Assembly (NCBI GenBank): GCA_964246985.1 | Contig: CAXTSE010000002.1 | Span: forward strand, 62,001 to 126,000 | Origin: CAXTSE01 sp964246985 | Lineage (GTDB): Bacteria; Actinomycetota; Actinomycetes; Actinomycetales; Microbacteriaceae | Reading direction: 5' to 3' | DNA: 64,000 nt | Shown here: positions 34,064-42,376 of the stretch, in pieces | Numbering within the stretch: the first letter of the stretch is position 1 | Layout of the letters: each line of letters starts with the position of its first letter | The notes under the pieces: model-generated | What the model was told of the DNA's origin: nothing | What the model saw: only the letters and a program-made list of their open reading frames with translations | Databases searched by the model: none | Translations under genes and position numbers: made by a program

Positions 34064-35077
34064 TCACACCGGTGGCGCTGTGGTGCTGCTCCGCACGACG
34101 AGGCTGATCGGGATGTCGGTCGCCTCCGGCGCTGCGTCCGAGGCGTCCGCCGCCATCGCGGCCATGACGCGCTGCACCGCCTGCTCGCCCTGCTCGCCGG
34201 GGCGCTGGCGCACCGTCGTCAGCCCGAACATCTCGGCATACGGGTGATCGTCGATGCCCACCACCGACAGCTCCGACGGCACGCGGATGCCGAGCTGCCG
34301 GGCGGCGGTCATCGCGCCGACAGCGATCTCGTCGCACGCGGCGACGATCGCGGTCGGCCGGGACGCCGGATCGGCCAGCAGAGCCAAAGCGGTCGCGAAG
34401 CCCCCGGGCAGGTCGTAGGTGGTCGCCCGGAAGTCGTCGGCGTAGTCGATGCCGGCCTCGCGCATCGCCTGCCGGAATCCGGTGAGCCGCCGCGTGTTCA
34501 CCTCGAAGTCCATCTGCTCCTCGACGTCGCCGCCGATGTGCACGATCCGGGTATGGCCCAGGCTGATCAGGTGCCGGGTCGCGAGCAGCGCCGCCTGCAC
34601 GTCGTCGATGCTGAGCGTCGAGATGCCGTCGATCGCGCCGCCGATCCCGACCACGGGCCGGCGCAGGGTGTGGATCAGCTCCACCTCCGCTCGGGTGAGG
34701 TCGACGCCCACGCAGACGATCGCATCCACCCGCTTCCGCACCAGGAAGTACTGGAACAGACGGCTTCGTTGCACCGGATCGGCGTTCAGCCGGAACAGCG
34801 TGAGGTCGTAGCCGGCTCGGATCAGCTCGCCCTCGATGCCCTCGAGCACCTCGGCGAAGAACCACCTGTTGATGAACGGAGTGATCACCCCGACGTTCCG
34901 GGTGCGGCCGGTGACGAGGCTCGACGCGGTGGACGAGACGACATAGCCCAACTCGGCCGCGGCATCCGAGACCCGCTCCCGAGCATCGTTCGAGACGTGG
35001 GCTGCTCCGCTGAGCGCGCGGGACGCCGTCGCCTTCGACACGCCGGCGCGGCGGGCGACCTCAGCGAGCGAGCTCAC
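34064..35077 (-). CDS. LacI-family regulator of the adjacent sugar ABC operon
   Basis: 337 residues. N-terminal LacI helix-turn-helix SLAEVARRAGVSKATASRALSG and hinge region, then a periplasmic-binding-like effector domain (VGIGGAIDGISTLSIDDVQAA, HTRIVHIGGDV). It is divergent from a CUT1 importer operon, with palindromes beside its own start and beside the operon. It probably represses both until the imported sugar or a derivative binds. Confidence 0.9.
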   Translation of the reverse strand: MSSLAEVARRAGVSKATASRALSGAAHVSNDARERVSDAAAELGYVVSSTASSLVTGRTRNVGVITPFINRWFFAEVLEGIEGELIRAGYDLTLFRLNADPVQRSRLFQYFLVRKRVDAIVCVGVDLTRAEVELIHTLRRPVVGIGGAIDGISTLSIDDVQAALLATRHLISLGHTRIVHIGGDVEEQMDFEVNTRRLTGFRQAMREAGIDYADDFRATTYDLPGGFATALALLADPASRPTAIVAACDEIAVGAMTAARQLGIRVPSELSVVGIDDHPYAEMFGLTTVRQRPGEQGEQAVQRVMAAMAADASDAAPEATDIPISLVVRSSTTAPPV

Positions 35078-35108
35078 GGATCCTCCAGGTCATTCTGGGC
35101 GGACAGGC

Positions 35109-35122
35109 TGGAAACGGTTCCA
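35109..35122. promoter_or_regulatory. LacI-type operator near the lacI start
   Basis: TGGAAACGGTTCCA is a near-perfect palindrome centred on CG, typical for LacI proteins, 32 bases upstream of the regulator start. Suggests autorepression. Confidence 0.7.
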
Positions 35123-35162
35123 ACATAGTGGTCAAGATTCGGTTGCGACAGCGCGCCGGGTG

Positions 35163-35210
35163 TTGCAGTTCCCGCCGCGGTCCTTTAGCGTGACGCTTGG
35201 AACCGGTTCC
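35163..35210 (+). promoter_or_regulatory. Promoter and LacI operator of the CUT1 importer operon
   Basis: -35 TTGCAG (35163-35168), a 17-bp spacer and -10 TAGCGT (35186-35191) precede the perfect palindrome GGAACCGGTTCC (35199-35210), which covers the expected transcription start. The core matches the operator at 35109. Confidence 0.72.
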
Positions 35211-35308
35211 CGTCGGCACCAGCACTCGGTCCGGATCTGTCCTGCAACCCCCTTCGCCTCGCCGCACGTCCACGCGGTGTCGCACAACCTCAACGTGGAG
35301 GAATACGT

Positions 35309-36637
35309 ATGAGCAAGTTCTTGCACCGTCGGGCCACAGCCCCGATCGCGATCATGGCCGTCGCCGGCCTCGCCCTCGCGGGCTGCTCCGGCGGCACCGG
35401 TGGTGGCGACGGCGGCTCGGGCCCCGGCGACTACGGCGACGCCGACGGCGTCGTCACCATCTACGGCACCATCGCCGACACCGAGGCCGATCTCCTCAAC
35501 GAGTCCTGGGCGGACTGGGAGGAAGAGAACGACATCGACATCCAGTACGAATCGTCGAAGGAGTTCGAGGCGCAGATCGGAAGCCTGGCGCAGGGTGGAA
35601 ACCCGCCCGACCTCGCGATCTTCCCGCAGCCCGGTCTGCTCGGCGACCTCGCGTCGCGCGACTTCATCCAGCCGGCGCCCGAGGGCGTGGCCGACAACGT
35701 GGCCAGCGGATGGTCGGAGGACTGGGCCGCCTACGGCACCGTCGACGACACCCTCTACGGTGCCCCGCTGATGGCGAGCGTCAAGGGCTTCATCTGGTAC
35801 TCGCCGGCGACGTTCGAGGCGAACGGCTGGGAGGTCCCGACCACGTACGACGAGCTCCTGGACCTGTCGCAGACCATCGCCGACTCCGGTGTCAAGCCGT
35901 GGTGCGCGGGCTTCGGCTCCGACGCCGCCACCGGCTGGCCGGGAACGGACTGGGTCGAGGACCTCGTCCTGCGCCAGGCCGGCGCCGACGTCTACGACCA
36001 GTGGGTCTCACACGAGATCCCGTTCAACGACCCGCAGATCGCCAGCGCGTTCGACTCGGTCGGCGAGATCCTCAAGAACCCGGACTACGTCAACGCCGGC
36101 TTCGGTGACGTCGTGACCATCAACAGCACGCCGTTCGGCGACCCGGCGACGGCACTCGTCGACGGCACCTGCACGCTGCACCACCAGGCCTCGTTCTACG
36201 ACGGCTTCATCACGGATGCCGGTGGCACCGTCGCTGAGGACGGCGACATCTGGGCCTTCATCACCCCCGGTGAGGAAGAGGGCGCCAACGCGGTCACGGG
36301 CGGCGGCGAGATCGTCGCGGCCTTCTCGAACGACGCCGACACCGTCAAGGTGCAGGAGTACCTCTCGAGCGCAGACTGGGCGAACAGCCGCGTCAGCCTC
36401 GGCGGTGTCATCAGCGCGAACAAGGGTCTCGACCCGGCCAACGCGTCGAGCGCCATCCTCTCGCAGGCCATCACCGTCCTCCAGGACCCGGAGACCACCT
36501 TCCGCTTCGACGCATCTGACCTGATGCCCGGTGCTGTCGGTGCCGGAACGTTCTGGACCGGAATGGTCGACTGGATCAACGGTGAGGAGACCGGCGCCGT
36601 CCTCGACAAGATCGAGGCGAGCTGGCCCAGCTCCTGA
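35309..36637 (+). CDS. Carbohydrate ABC transporter substrate-binding lipoprotein (AglE-like)
   Basis: 442 residues. Lipoprotein signal with lipobox LALAGC (Cys near 26) and a Gly-rich spacer. The mature part has the CUT1 solute-binding pattern: VVTIYGTIADTEADLL, PPDLAIFPQPGLLGDLA, GAPLMASVKGFIWYSP and AGFGSDAATGWPGTDWVEDLVLRQ. The last is typical of alpha-glucoside (AglE/ThuE) binding proteins, so an oligosaccharide such as trehalose or sucrose is plausible but unproven. ATG 35309 follows GTGGAGG. A strong hairpin separates it from the permease genes, likely keeping its mRNA in excess. Confidence 0.87.
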   Translation: MSKFLHRRATAPIAIMAVAGLALAGCSGGTGGGDGGSGPGDYGDADGVVTIYGTIADTEADLLNESWADWEEENDIDIQYESSKEFEAQIGSLAQGGNPPDLAIFPQPGLLGDLASRDFIQPAPEGVADNVASGWSEDWAAYGTVDDTLYGAPLMASVKGFIWYSPATFEANGWEVPTTYDELLDLSQTIADSGVKPWCAGFGSDAATGWPGTDWVEDLVLRQAGADVYDQWVSHEIPFNDPQIASAFDSVGEILKNPDYVNAGFGDVVTINSTPFGDPATALVDGTCTLHHQASFYDGFITDAGGTVAEDGDIWAFITPGEEEGANAVTGGGEIVAAFSNDADTVKVQEYLSSADWANSRVSLGGVISANKGLDPANASSAILSQAITVLQDPETTFRFDASDLMPGAVGAGTFWTGMVDWINGEETGAVLDKIEASWPSS

Positions 36638-36649
36638 CCCGGTGACGAC

Positions 36650-36684
36650 GGCGGGCCGTCCGGTCGATGACCGGGCGGCCCGCC
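36650..36684 (+). terminator. Intercistronic hairpin between binding protein and permease genes
   Basis: GGCGGGCCGTCCGGT (36650-36664) pairs with ACCGGGCGGCCCGCC (36670-36684) around a five-base loop, with one mismatch. No U-tract. Likely an RNA-stability or partial-termination element within the operon. Confidence 0.65.
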
Positions 36685-36742
36685 CCCATCTCACTTCCCC
36701 CCCCACACGTTCGTCAGTGTCGACAAACCACTGGAGTGATTC

Positions 36743-37873
36743 ATGAAGGACTTCCTGACCTGGCTCGGGCAGCTGCCCTCGCTGGCGCAGATCCCCATCG
36801 TCATCGTCGCCTTCCTCGCCGTCGCGGGGGCATTGGTGCTTCTCATCGAGGTCGCGCCGCGTCCCGGCCGTCGCTACACCATCATCCGGCTGGCCGCCTG
36901 CGTCGCCATCCCCGGTCTGCTGTTCCTGCTGCTCGGATCGGTCTGGTGGGCGGTCGCCGCCGCGGTCGTCCTCGGCGGCGTGTTCTTCCTGCTCGACTAC
37001 CGCAGCCGGCAGGGGAGCGGATACCTGTTCGCTCTCGTCGGCTTCCTGGCCCCGGCCGCGATCCTCCTCGTCGTCGGCCTCGTCTACCCGACGATCGCCA
37101 CCCTCTACAACTCGCTGCTGAGCAACCGTGGCGCGTTCATCGGACTCGAGAACTACGCCTGGATCTTCAGCCAGCCGGAGAACCTGGTCGTCATCCGCAA
37201 CACCGTCATCTGGGTGCTGGTGGTGCCCGTGGTCTCGACGGCGATCGGCCTGGCCTACGCGGTCTTCATCGACCGCAGCCGCGGCGAGAAGTTCTTCAAG
37301 ATCCTGGTCTTCATGCCGATGGCGATCTCGTTCGTCGGCGCCAGCGTCATCTGGCGATTCGTGTACGACTACCGGCCCGAGGACCGCGCTCAGATCGGAC
37401 TGCTCAACGGCATCGCGACGCTGTTCGGGTCGGAGCCGGTGAACTGGCTGCAGCAGGTGCCGCTCAACAGCTTCCTGCTGATGGTCGTGCTGGTCTGGGT
37501 GCAGACCGGTTTCGCCATGGTGATCCTGTCCGCGGCCATCAAGGGCGTCCCGATCGAGCAGGTCGAGGCAGCGCAGCTCGACGGCACGAACGCCTGGCAG
37601 CGCTTCTGGAACGTCACGATCCCCTCGATCCGCCCCTCGCTCGTCGTCGTGCTGACGACGATCTCGATCGCGGCGCTGAAGGTCTTCGACATCGTGCGCA
37701 CGATGGGAACGGCCTACCCCGACACCGGAGTCATCGCCAACGAGATGGTGACGCTCCTGCAGAAGTTCGAGGCGGGGCGCTCGTCGGCCTTCGCCGTGAT
37801 CCTCTTCCTGCTCGTGCTCCCGATCGTCGTCTACAACGCTCGCCAGATCCAGAAAGGTCGGGAGATCCGATGA
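36743..37873 (+). CDS. Sugar ABC transporter permease (CUT1, MalF-like)
   Basis: 376 residues with eight or more hydrophobic helices, three of them an extra N-terminal group before the core. The EAA loop reads EAAQLDGTNAWQRFWNVTIPSIRP near residue 275, the contact site for the ATPase. No ATPase is encoded here, so a shared MsiK-like ATPase is expected, as usual for actinobacterial CUT1 systems. Overlaps the next permease by ATGA. Confidence 0.9.
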   Translation: MKDFLTWLGQLPSLAQIPIVIVAFLAVAGALVLLIEVAPRPGRRYTIIRLAACVAIPGLLFLLLGSVWWAVAAAVVLGGVFFLLDYRSRQGSGYLFALVGFLAPAAILLVVGLVYPTIATLYNSLLSNRGAFIGLENYAWIFSQPENLVVIRNTVIWVLVVPVVSTAIGLAYAVFIDRSRGEKFFKILVFMPMAISFVGASVIWRFVYDYRPEDRAQIGLLNGIATLFGSEPVNWLQQVPLNSFLLMVVLVWVQTGFAMVILSAAIKGVPIEQVEAAQLDGTNAWQRFWNVTIPSIRPSLVVVLTTISIAALKVFDIVRTMGTAYPDTGVIANEMVTLLQKFEAGRSSAFAVILFLLVLPIVVYNARQIQKGREIR

Positions 37874-38805
37874 CAACGTCCGTCGTGGCGAACCCCGCCC
37901 TCCCCGAGTCGGCCGTCAAGGCCGCCACCCGCCGCACCAAGCAGCGGCTCACCAGCCGCGGGGCGACGATCGCATCGCTGATCATCGCCGTGCTGTGGAC
38001 GATCCCGACCGTCGGACTGTTCATCACGTCGATCCGGCCCGAGACCGACACCCTGCGGACGGGCTGGTGGGAGATCTTCGTCAACCCCACCTTCACGCTC
38101 GAGAACTACGAGAACGTCCTGTTCGGCAGCGACAGCCTCCTCGGACCGTTCTTCAACTCGATCGCGATCGCCCTCCCCGCGACGGTGTTCCCGCTCGTGA
38201 TCGCGTCGCTCGCGGGCTACGCGTTCGCGTGGATGCAGTTCAAGGGCCGGGACGTGATCTTCGTGCTCGTCTTCGCACTGCAGATCGTGCCGATCCAGAT
38301 GGCGCTCGTCCCGCTGCTCTCGCTGTTCTCCCGCGGGATCACCGTGGGCGACAGCGTCATCTACGAGGGACTCCGCGGCGCCGGCGACTACTCGCAGGTG
38401 TGGATCGCGCACACGATCTTCGCCCTGCCGCTGGCGATCTTCCTGCTGCACAACTTCATCAGCGAGATCCCGGCCGACGTCATCGAGGCGGCACGCGTCG
38501 ACGGCGCCAGCCACGGGCAGATCTTCTTCCGGATCGTGCTGCCGCTGTCGCTTCCGGCGATCGCGTCCTTCGCGATCTTCCAGTTCCTCTGGGTCTGGAA
38601 CGACCTGCTCATCGCGCTGATCTTCGCGTCGGGATCGGCGGCGCCGATCACTCGAGCGCTCGCGGAGCTCACGGGTGAATTCGGGCAGAACGCCGAGCTG
38701 CTCCCGGCCGGTGCCTTCATCTCGATCCTGGTGCCGCTCGTGGTGTTCCTCGCGCTGCAGCGCTTCTTCGTGCGCGGCCTGCTGGCGGGGTCGACGAAGG
38801 GCTGA
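37870..38805 (+). CDS. Sugar ABC transporter permease (CUT1, MalG-like)
   Basis: 311 residues with six helices. The EAA loop is IEAARVDGASHGQIFFRIVLPLSLPAI near 197-225, and it ends with the usual MalG-type basic tail QRFFVRGLLAGSTKG. Partner of the preceding permease. Confidence 0.92.
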   Translation: MTTSVVANPALPESAVKAATRRTKQRLTSRGATIASLIIAVLWTIPTVGLFITSIRPETDTLRTGWWEIFVNPTFTLENYENVLFGSDSLLGPFFNSIAIALPATVFPLVIASLAGYAFAWMQFKGRDVIFVLVFALQIVPIQMALVPLLSLFSRGITVGDSVIYEGLRGAGDYSQVWIAHTIFALPLAIFLLHNFISEIPADVIEAARVDGASHGQIFFRIVLPLSLPAIASFAIFQFLWVWNDLLIALIFASGSAAPITRALAELTGEFGQNAELLPAGAFISILVPLVVFLALQRFFVRGLLAGSTKG

Positions 38806-38818
38806 CATCCCGCGCCGA

Positions 38819-38869
38819 TCGAGCTTGTCGAGATCGAGCCCCTGGCGGCCCTGGTCTCGACAAGCTCGA
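38819..38869. repeat. REP-like inverted repeat after the importer operon
   Basis: TCGAGCTTGTCGAGA (38819-38833) and TCTCGACAAGCTCGA (38855-38869) are perfect 15-bp inverted copies with a 21-base loop. The unit resembles the dispersed TTCGACAAGCTC repeats common in Microbacteriaceae and could also terminate transcription. A related half unit, GGTTCGACAGGCTCGCTACC, lies at 63802-63821. Confidence 0.7.
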
Positions 38870-38884
38870 CCGACGGGGAGTGCG

Positions 38885-38890
38885 TACTCT
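38885..38890 (+). promoter_or_regulatory. Leaderless-type -10 box (TACTCT)
   Basis: TACTCT lies six bases before ATG 38897. Confidence 0.5.
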
Positions 38891-38896
38891 CGCTAT

Positions 38897-40768
38897 ATGA
38901 GCATGCGGGGTGGCGGCGGTGGCCGCGGAGGTCGGGTCAGCGGCGGCGACGCCACGGCCCAGCGCGCCGAGAACGCGCAGGCGCCGCGGATCCCCGACCT
39001 GCTCCCGCGGATCGGCAGCCTCTTCCAGCCCTACCGCTCCAAGCTCATCGTCACGATCGTGCTCGTCCTGGTCGGCGCCGGTCTCAGCGTCGCGCCGCCC
39101 CTCCTGACGCAGCAGGCCTTCGACCGCGGACTGTTCCCCGACGAGGGCCGCTCGCTGCCCGACCTGCCAGTCCTCGCCGAGCTGGTCGGCATCATGGTGC
39201 TGCTCTGGGTGATCTCGTCGGCGCTCGGCGTGTGGCAGACGTTCCTCACCGCCCAGGTGGGCAACAGCGTGATGGGTGCGCTCCGCATCCGCCTGTTCTC
39301 GCACCTCCAGGCCATGGAGCTCGGGTTCTTCACGAAGACCAAGACCGGCGTGATCCAGTCGCGGCTGCAGAACGACGTCGGTGGCGTAGCCGGGGTGCTG
39401 AGCAACACGATCGGCAGCGTCATCGGCAACACGGTGACCGTCATCGCGGCGCTCGTGTCGATGATCGTGCTCAGCTGGCAGATGACGCTGGTGGCCGTGA
39501 TCCTGCTGCCGGTGCTCGTCATCGCGCAGCGTCGCGTCGGGCAGGTGCGCGCGCGCATCGCGACCAAGACGCAGGAGTCGCTGTCGGACATGACCGCGAT
39601 CACGCAGGAGACCCTGAGCGTCAGCGGCATCCTGCTCGCCAAGAGCTTCAACCAGCAGAAGACCGAGGTGCGCCGCTACAGCAACGAGAACGCCACCCAG
39701 ATCGACCTGCAGATCAAGCAGACGATGAGCGGGCAGTGGTTCTTCGCGATCGTCGGCATCTTCCTCTCGGTGATCCCGGCGGTGATCTACCTCGTCGCGG
39801 CCTGGCTGATCTTCCAGGATGTGCCGGTCACCGCCGGTACGGTCGTCGCGTTCACGACGGTGCAGGCCCGGCTGATGTTCCCGCTCATGGGGCTGCTGCG
39901 CGTCGCCCTCGACCTGCAGACCTCGCAGGCGCTGTTCGCCCGCATCTTCGAGTACCTCGACCTGAAGCCCGCCATCTCGGATGCGCCGGATTCCCGCCGC
40001 GTGACGGCCGACCGCCTCGGGGAGGTGGCCTTCGACGACGTGGTGTTCCGGTATCCGGACGCCTCGGATGACACCCCCGCGACGCTGAAGGGCGTGTCGT
40101 TCGCCATCGAGCCCGGCCAGTACGCGGCGTTCGTCGGACCGTCGGGCGCGGGGAAAACGACGGTGTCGTACCTGGTGCCGCGACTGCACGACGTCACGAG
40201 CGGGCGGGTGCTGTTCGCCGGCGACGATGTGCGCGAGCTCGAGCAGGAGTCGCTGATCGCGGCGATCGGCATCGTGTCGCAGGAGACGTACCTCTTCCAC
40301 GCGACGATCGCCGAGAACCTGCGCTATGCCAAGCCGGATGCGACCCACGACGAGCTGGTCGAGGCGGCGAAGTCTGCCAACATCTACGACACCATCGCGT
40401 CGTTCCCCGACGGCTTCGACACCGTCGTGGGTGAGCGCGGGTATCGACTCTCGGGCGGCGAGAAGCAGCGCGTCGCCATCGCGCGCGTGCTGCTCAAGGA
40501 CCCCGCGGTCCTCATCCTCGACGAGGCCACGAGCGCCCTGGACACCGTCAGCGAGCGCATGGTGCAGGGTGCCCTCGACGAGGCCTCCCGCGGACGCACC
40601 ACGATCTCGATCGCGCACCGCCTCTCTACCGTCGTCAATGCCGACGTGATCTTCGTGGTCGACGGCGGCCGCATCGTCGAGTCGGGCACGCACAGCGAGC
40701 TGCTGCGCGCAGAGGGCGTCTACGCGCGCCTCTTCGCCGAGCAGGTCGCGGCCTCGCGCGTCGAGTAG
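38897..40768 (+). CDS. ABC exporter half-transporter (fused permease and ATPase)
   Basis: 623 residues. A Gly/Arg-rich N-terminus precedes a type I exporter membrane domain with six helices (about 45-330). The ATPase domain has Walker A GPSGAGKTT near 416, Q-loop VSQETYLF, signature LSGGEKQRVAIARVLL near 523, and Walker B VLILDEATSALD. Likely homodimeric or paired with another half; substrate unknown (lipid- or drug-exporter class). It stands alone as a transcription unit. Confidence 0.92.
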   Translation: MSMRGGGGGRGGRVSGGDATAQRAENAQAPRIPDLLPRIGSLFQPYRSKLIVTIVLVLVGAGLSVAPPLLTQQAFDRGLFPDEGRSLPDLPVLAELVGIMVLLWVISSALGVWQTFLTAQVGNSVMGALRIRLFSHLQAMELGFFTKTKTGVIQSRLQNDVGGVAGVLSNTIGSVIGNTVTVIAALVSMIVLSWQMTLVAVILLPVLVIAQRRVGQVRARIATKTQESLSDMTAITQETLSVSGILLAKSFNQQKTEVRRYSNENATQIDLQIKQTMSGQWFFAIVGIFLSVIPAVIYLVAAWLIFQDVPVTAGTVVAFTTVQARLMFPLMGLLRVALDLQTSQALFARIFEYLDLKPAISDAPDSRRVTADRLGEVAFDDVVFRYPDASDDTPATLKGVSFAIEPGQYAAFVGPSGAGKTTVSYLVPRLHDVTSGRVLFAGDDVRELEQESLIAAIGIVSQETYLFHATIAENLRYAKPDATHDELVEAAKSANIYDTIASFPDGFDTVVGERGYRLSGGEKQRVAIARVLLKDPAVLILDEATSALDTVSERMVQGALDEASRGRTTISIAHRLSTVVNADVIFVVDGGRIVESGTHSELLRAEGVYARLFAEQVAASRVE

Positions 40769-40826
40769 CTCGTCCCTCTGCCCTCCAGTTGCTCGTCCCT
40801 CGGGCGAGTCGGCTCCCGCTCGGCCG

Positions 40827-41507
40827 CTACTCCGCGGGGAGCTCGTCGAGCATGTCCTGCATCGCGCCGATCTCGGAGCTCTGCGAGTTCTTCATGGTCG
40901 TGGCCATCGTCAGCACCTGCGGCACGTCCGTGCGCGTCAGGATCGCCTCCGCCATCTCGACCCCGCCCCGGTGGTGCGCGATCATGAGAGTGAGGTAGCG
41001 ACGCTCCGCGTCGACACCGGATGCGGAGCGCAGCTCGTCGAGGTCGGCCGCCGAGGCCATCCCCGGCATCGCGTCCTCTGCACCGCCCCCGCCCATCGAC
41101 GAGTGGTCGTCGCCCATCCAGGTCATCTGCGGCACCGGGGACGCCTGCGGCAGCCCCCACGCCTGCAGGAGTCCGAACATCTGCCCGGCCTGGTTGCCCT
41201 GACCGTTCGCGATGTCGTACGCGATCAGCCGCACGTCGTCATACGCCGGGTCGTCGGGTGACAGGCGCTCGCGCACCGTGAACGACATGTCCACAGCCTG
41301 CGCGTGGTGCACCTGCATGTCGCGCAGGAACCCGGCGGCCGCGCTATCGGTGGTCGGGGTGGCGACGGCACTCGGCGCACTGAAGCGGCCGATCAGGAAC
41401 CCGCCGCAGGCGAGCAGCACGACCACGATCGCGGCGGCCGCGACCTGGCGCCAGCGCGATCCGCTCATGCCTGTCCGCCCGTCAGGCGCCGTCGATGCGT
41501 CACGCAC
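40827..41507 (-). CDS. DUF305 family membrane-anchored protein
   Basis: 226 residues. One N-terminal hydrophobic segment (VAAAAIVVVLLACGGFLIG) holds a Cys that could be a lipobox (LLACG). The DUF305 domain is ferritin-like with paired His: FLRDMQVHHAQAVDMSF near 60 and LTLMIAHHRGGVEMAEAIL near 165, plus a Met-rich loop between (MTWMGDDHSSMGGGG...MPGM). The His/Met pattern suggests metal, perhaps copper, binding; unproven. It follows a DUF3105 gene by 14 bases. Confidence 0.88.
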   Translation of the reverse strand: MRDASTAPDGRTGMSGSRWRQVAAAAIVVVLLACGGFLIGRFSAPSAVATPTTDSAAAGFLRDMQVHHAQAVDMSFTVRERLSPDDPAYDDVRLIAYDIANGQGNQAGQMFGLLQAWGLPQASPVPQMTWMGDDHSSMGGGGAEDAMPGMASAADLDELRSASGVDAERRYLTLMIAHHRGGVEMAEAILTRTDVPQVLTMATTMKNSQSSEIGAMQDMLDELPAE

Positions 41508-41521
41508 TCAGGCGCCGACCG

Positions 41522-42199
41522 TCATGAGACGAGGCCGGGGCCCGTGATGCCGCCGGTGCAGGGCGCGCCCGGCTCGGGGGAGTCGGGGCTCTGCCAGTAG
41601 GTGCTGATGAAGTCGTCGAGGCGCGGGTCGTCGGCGTCGTTGAACTTGAGCTGACCGCCCCAGGCCGACACGACGATCGGGGCGTCGAGACCCGGATACG
41701 GCGACAGCACCGCATAGGTCGCGGGCGTGCGCTCGCGCAGGGTGGCGACCTCGGCATCCGACAGCGCGGGGTCGTAGGTGATCCAGATCGAGCCGTGCTC
41801 GAGCGCGTGCACGGCGTTCTCGTTCACCTGCGGCTCGCTGTAGACGCCGCAGTTGAGCCACACCTGGTTGTGCGGTCCGCCCGCAGGCGGGTCCATCTCG
41901 TAGTCGACGGTGCCGGTGACGTGCGTCTGGTCGAGCCCGGTCCAGGTCTCGACGTCGAGGTCGTCCGCCACGTCGGCGACCGGCGGGTCGGTGGGCTCCG
42001 GCTGGTTGGCGACGACGATGACCGTGGCGACGACCGCGAGCACCGCCACGACGGCGCCGGCGATGAGCACTCGGGTGATGACGCGCCCGCGCTTCTCGGC
42101 CGCCTGCCGCTTCTTGAACGTCTCGAGCTGCGCGGCACGCTGCTCTTCACGGAGCTGCTTCTTGGACGCCGGTGTCGACGGCTGCGGGCTGCTGGTCAC
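41522..42199 (-). CDS. DUF3105 family protein
   Basis: 225 residues. A basic cytoplasmic head (KKQLREEQRAAQLETFKKRQAAEKRGR) precedes one membrane helix at about 43-65. An external DUF3105 domain has PPAGGPHNQVWLNCGVYSEPQVNENAVHALEHGSIWITYDP, with conserved His and Cys. DUF3105 genes recur next to DUF305 genes in actinobacteria, suggesting a joint envelope role, possibly in metal handling. GTG/ATG context with GAGGAG supports the start. Confidence 0.88.
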   Translation of the reverse strand: MTSSPQPSTPASKKQLREEQRAAQLETFKKRQAAEKRGRVITRVLIAGAVVAVLAVVATVIVVANQPEPTDPPVADVADDLDVETWTGLDQTHVTGTVDYEMDPPAGGPHNQVWLNCGVYSEPQVNENAVHALEHGSIWITYDPALSDAEVATLRERTPATYAVLSPYPGLDAPIVVSAWGGQLKFNDADDPRLDDFISTYWQSPDSPEPGAPCTGGITGPGLVS

Positions 42200-42363
42200 G
42201 GGGACTCCTCGTGGCTGGGGTCGGTCGGGGCGCGGACGAGCTGCGACGGTCGATGCCCCTGCATCGATTGTGGCCTACGGAGGCCGGGAACTGCCTGAAG
42301 CCATGGCGGCGGTCGTCCACGGCCGCCCCTCCGCCGCCCCCGTAACACGCAGGTGCCCGCCGG

Positions 42364-42369
42364 TAGGCT
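42364..42369 (+). promoter_or_regulatory. Leaderless-type -10 box (TAGGCT) for cystathionine beta-synthase
   Basis: TAGGCT lies seven bases before ATG 42377, and no Shine-Dalgarno is present. Confidence 0.55.
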
Positions 42370-42376
42370 CGACGGC

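Noticed and set aside
40768..40801. Direct repeat GCTCGTCCCTC at 40768-40778 and 40791-40801
   Set aside because: Two 11-bp copies at the end of a gene with no further copies or context; likely a local slip duplication.
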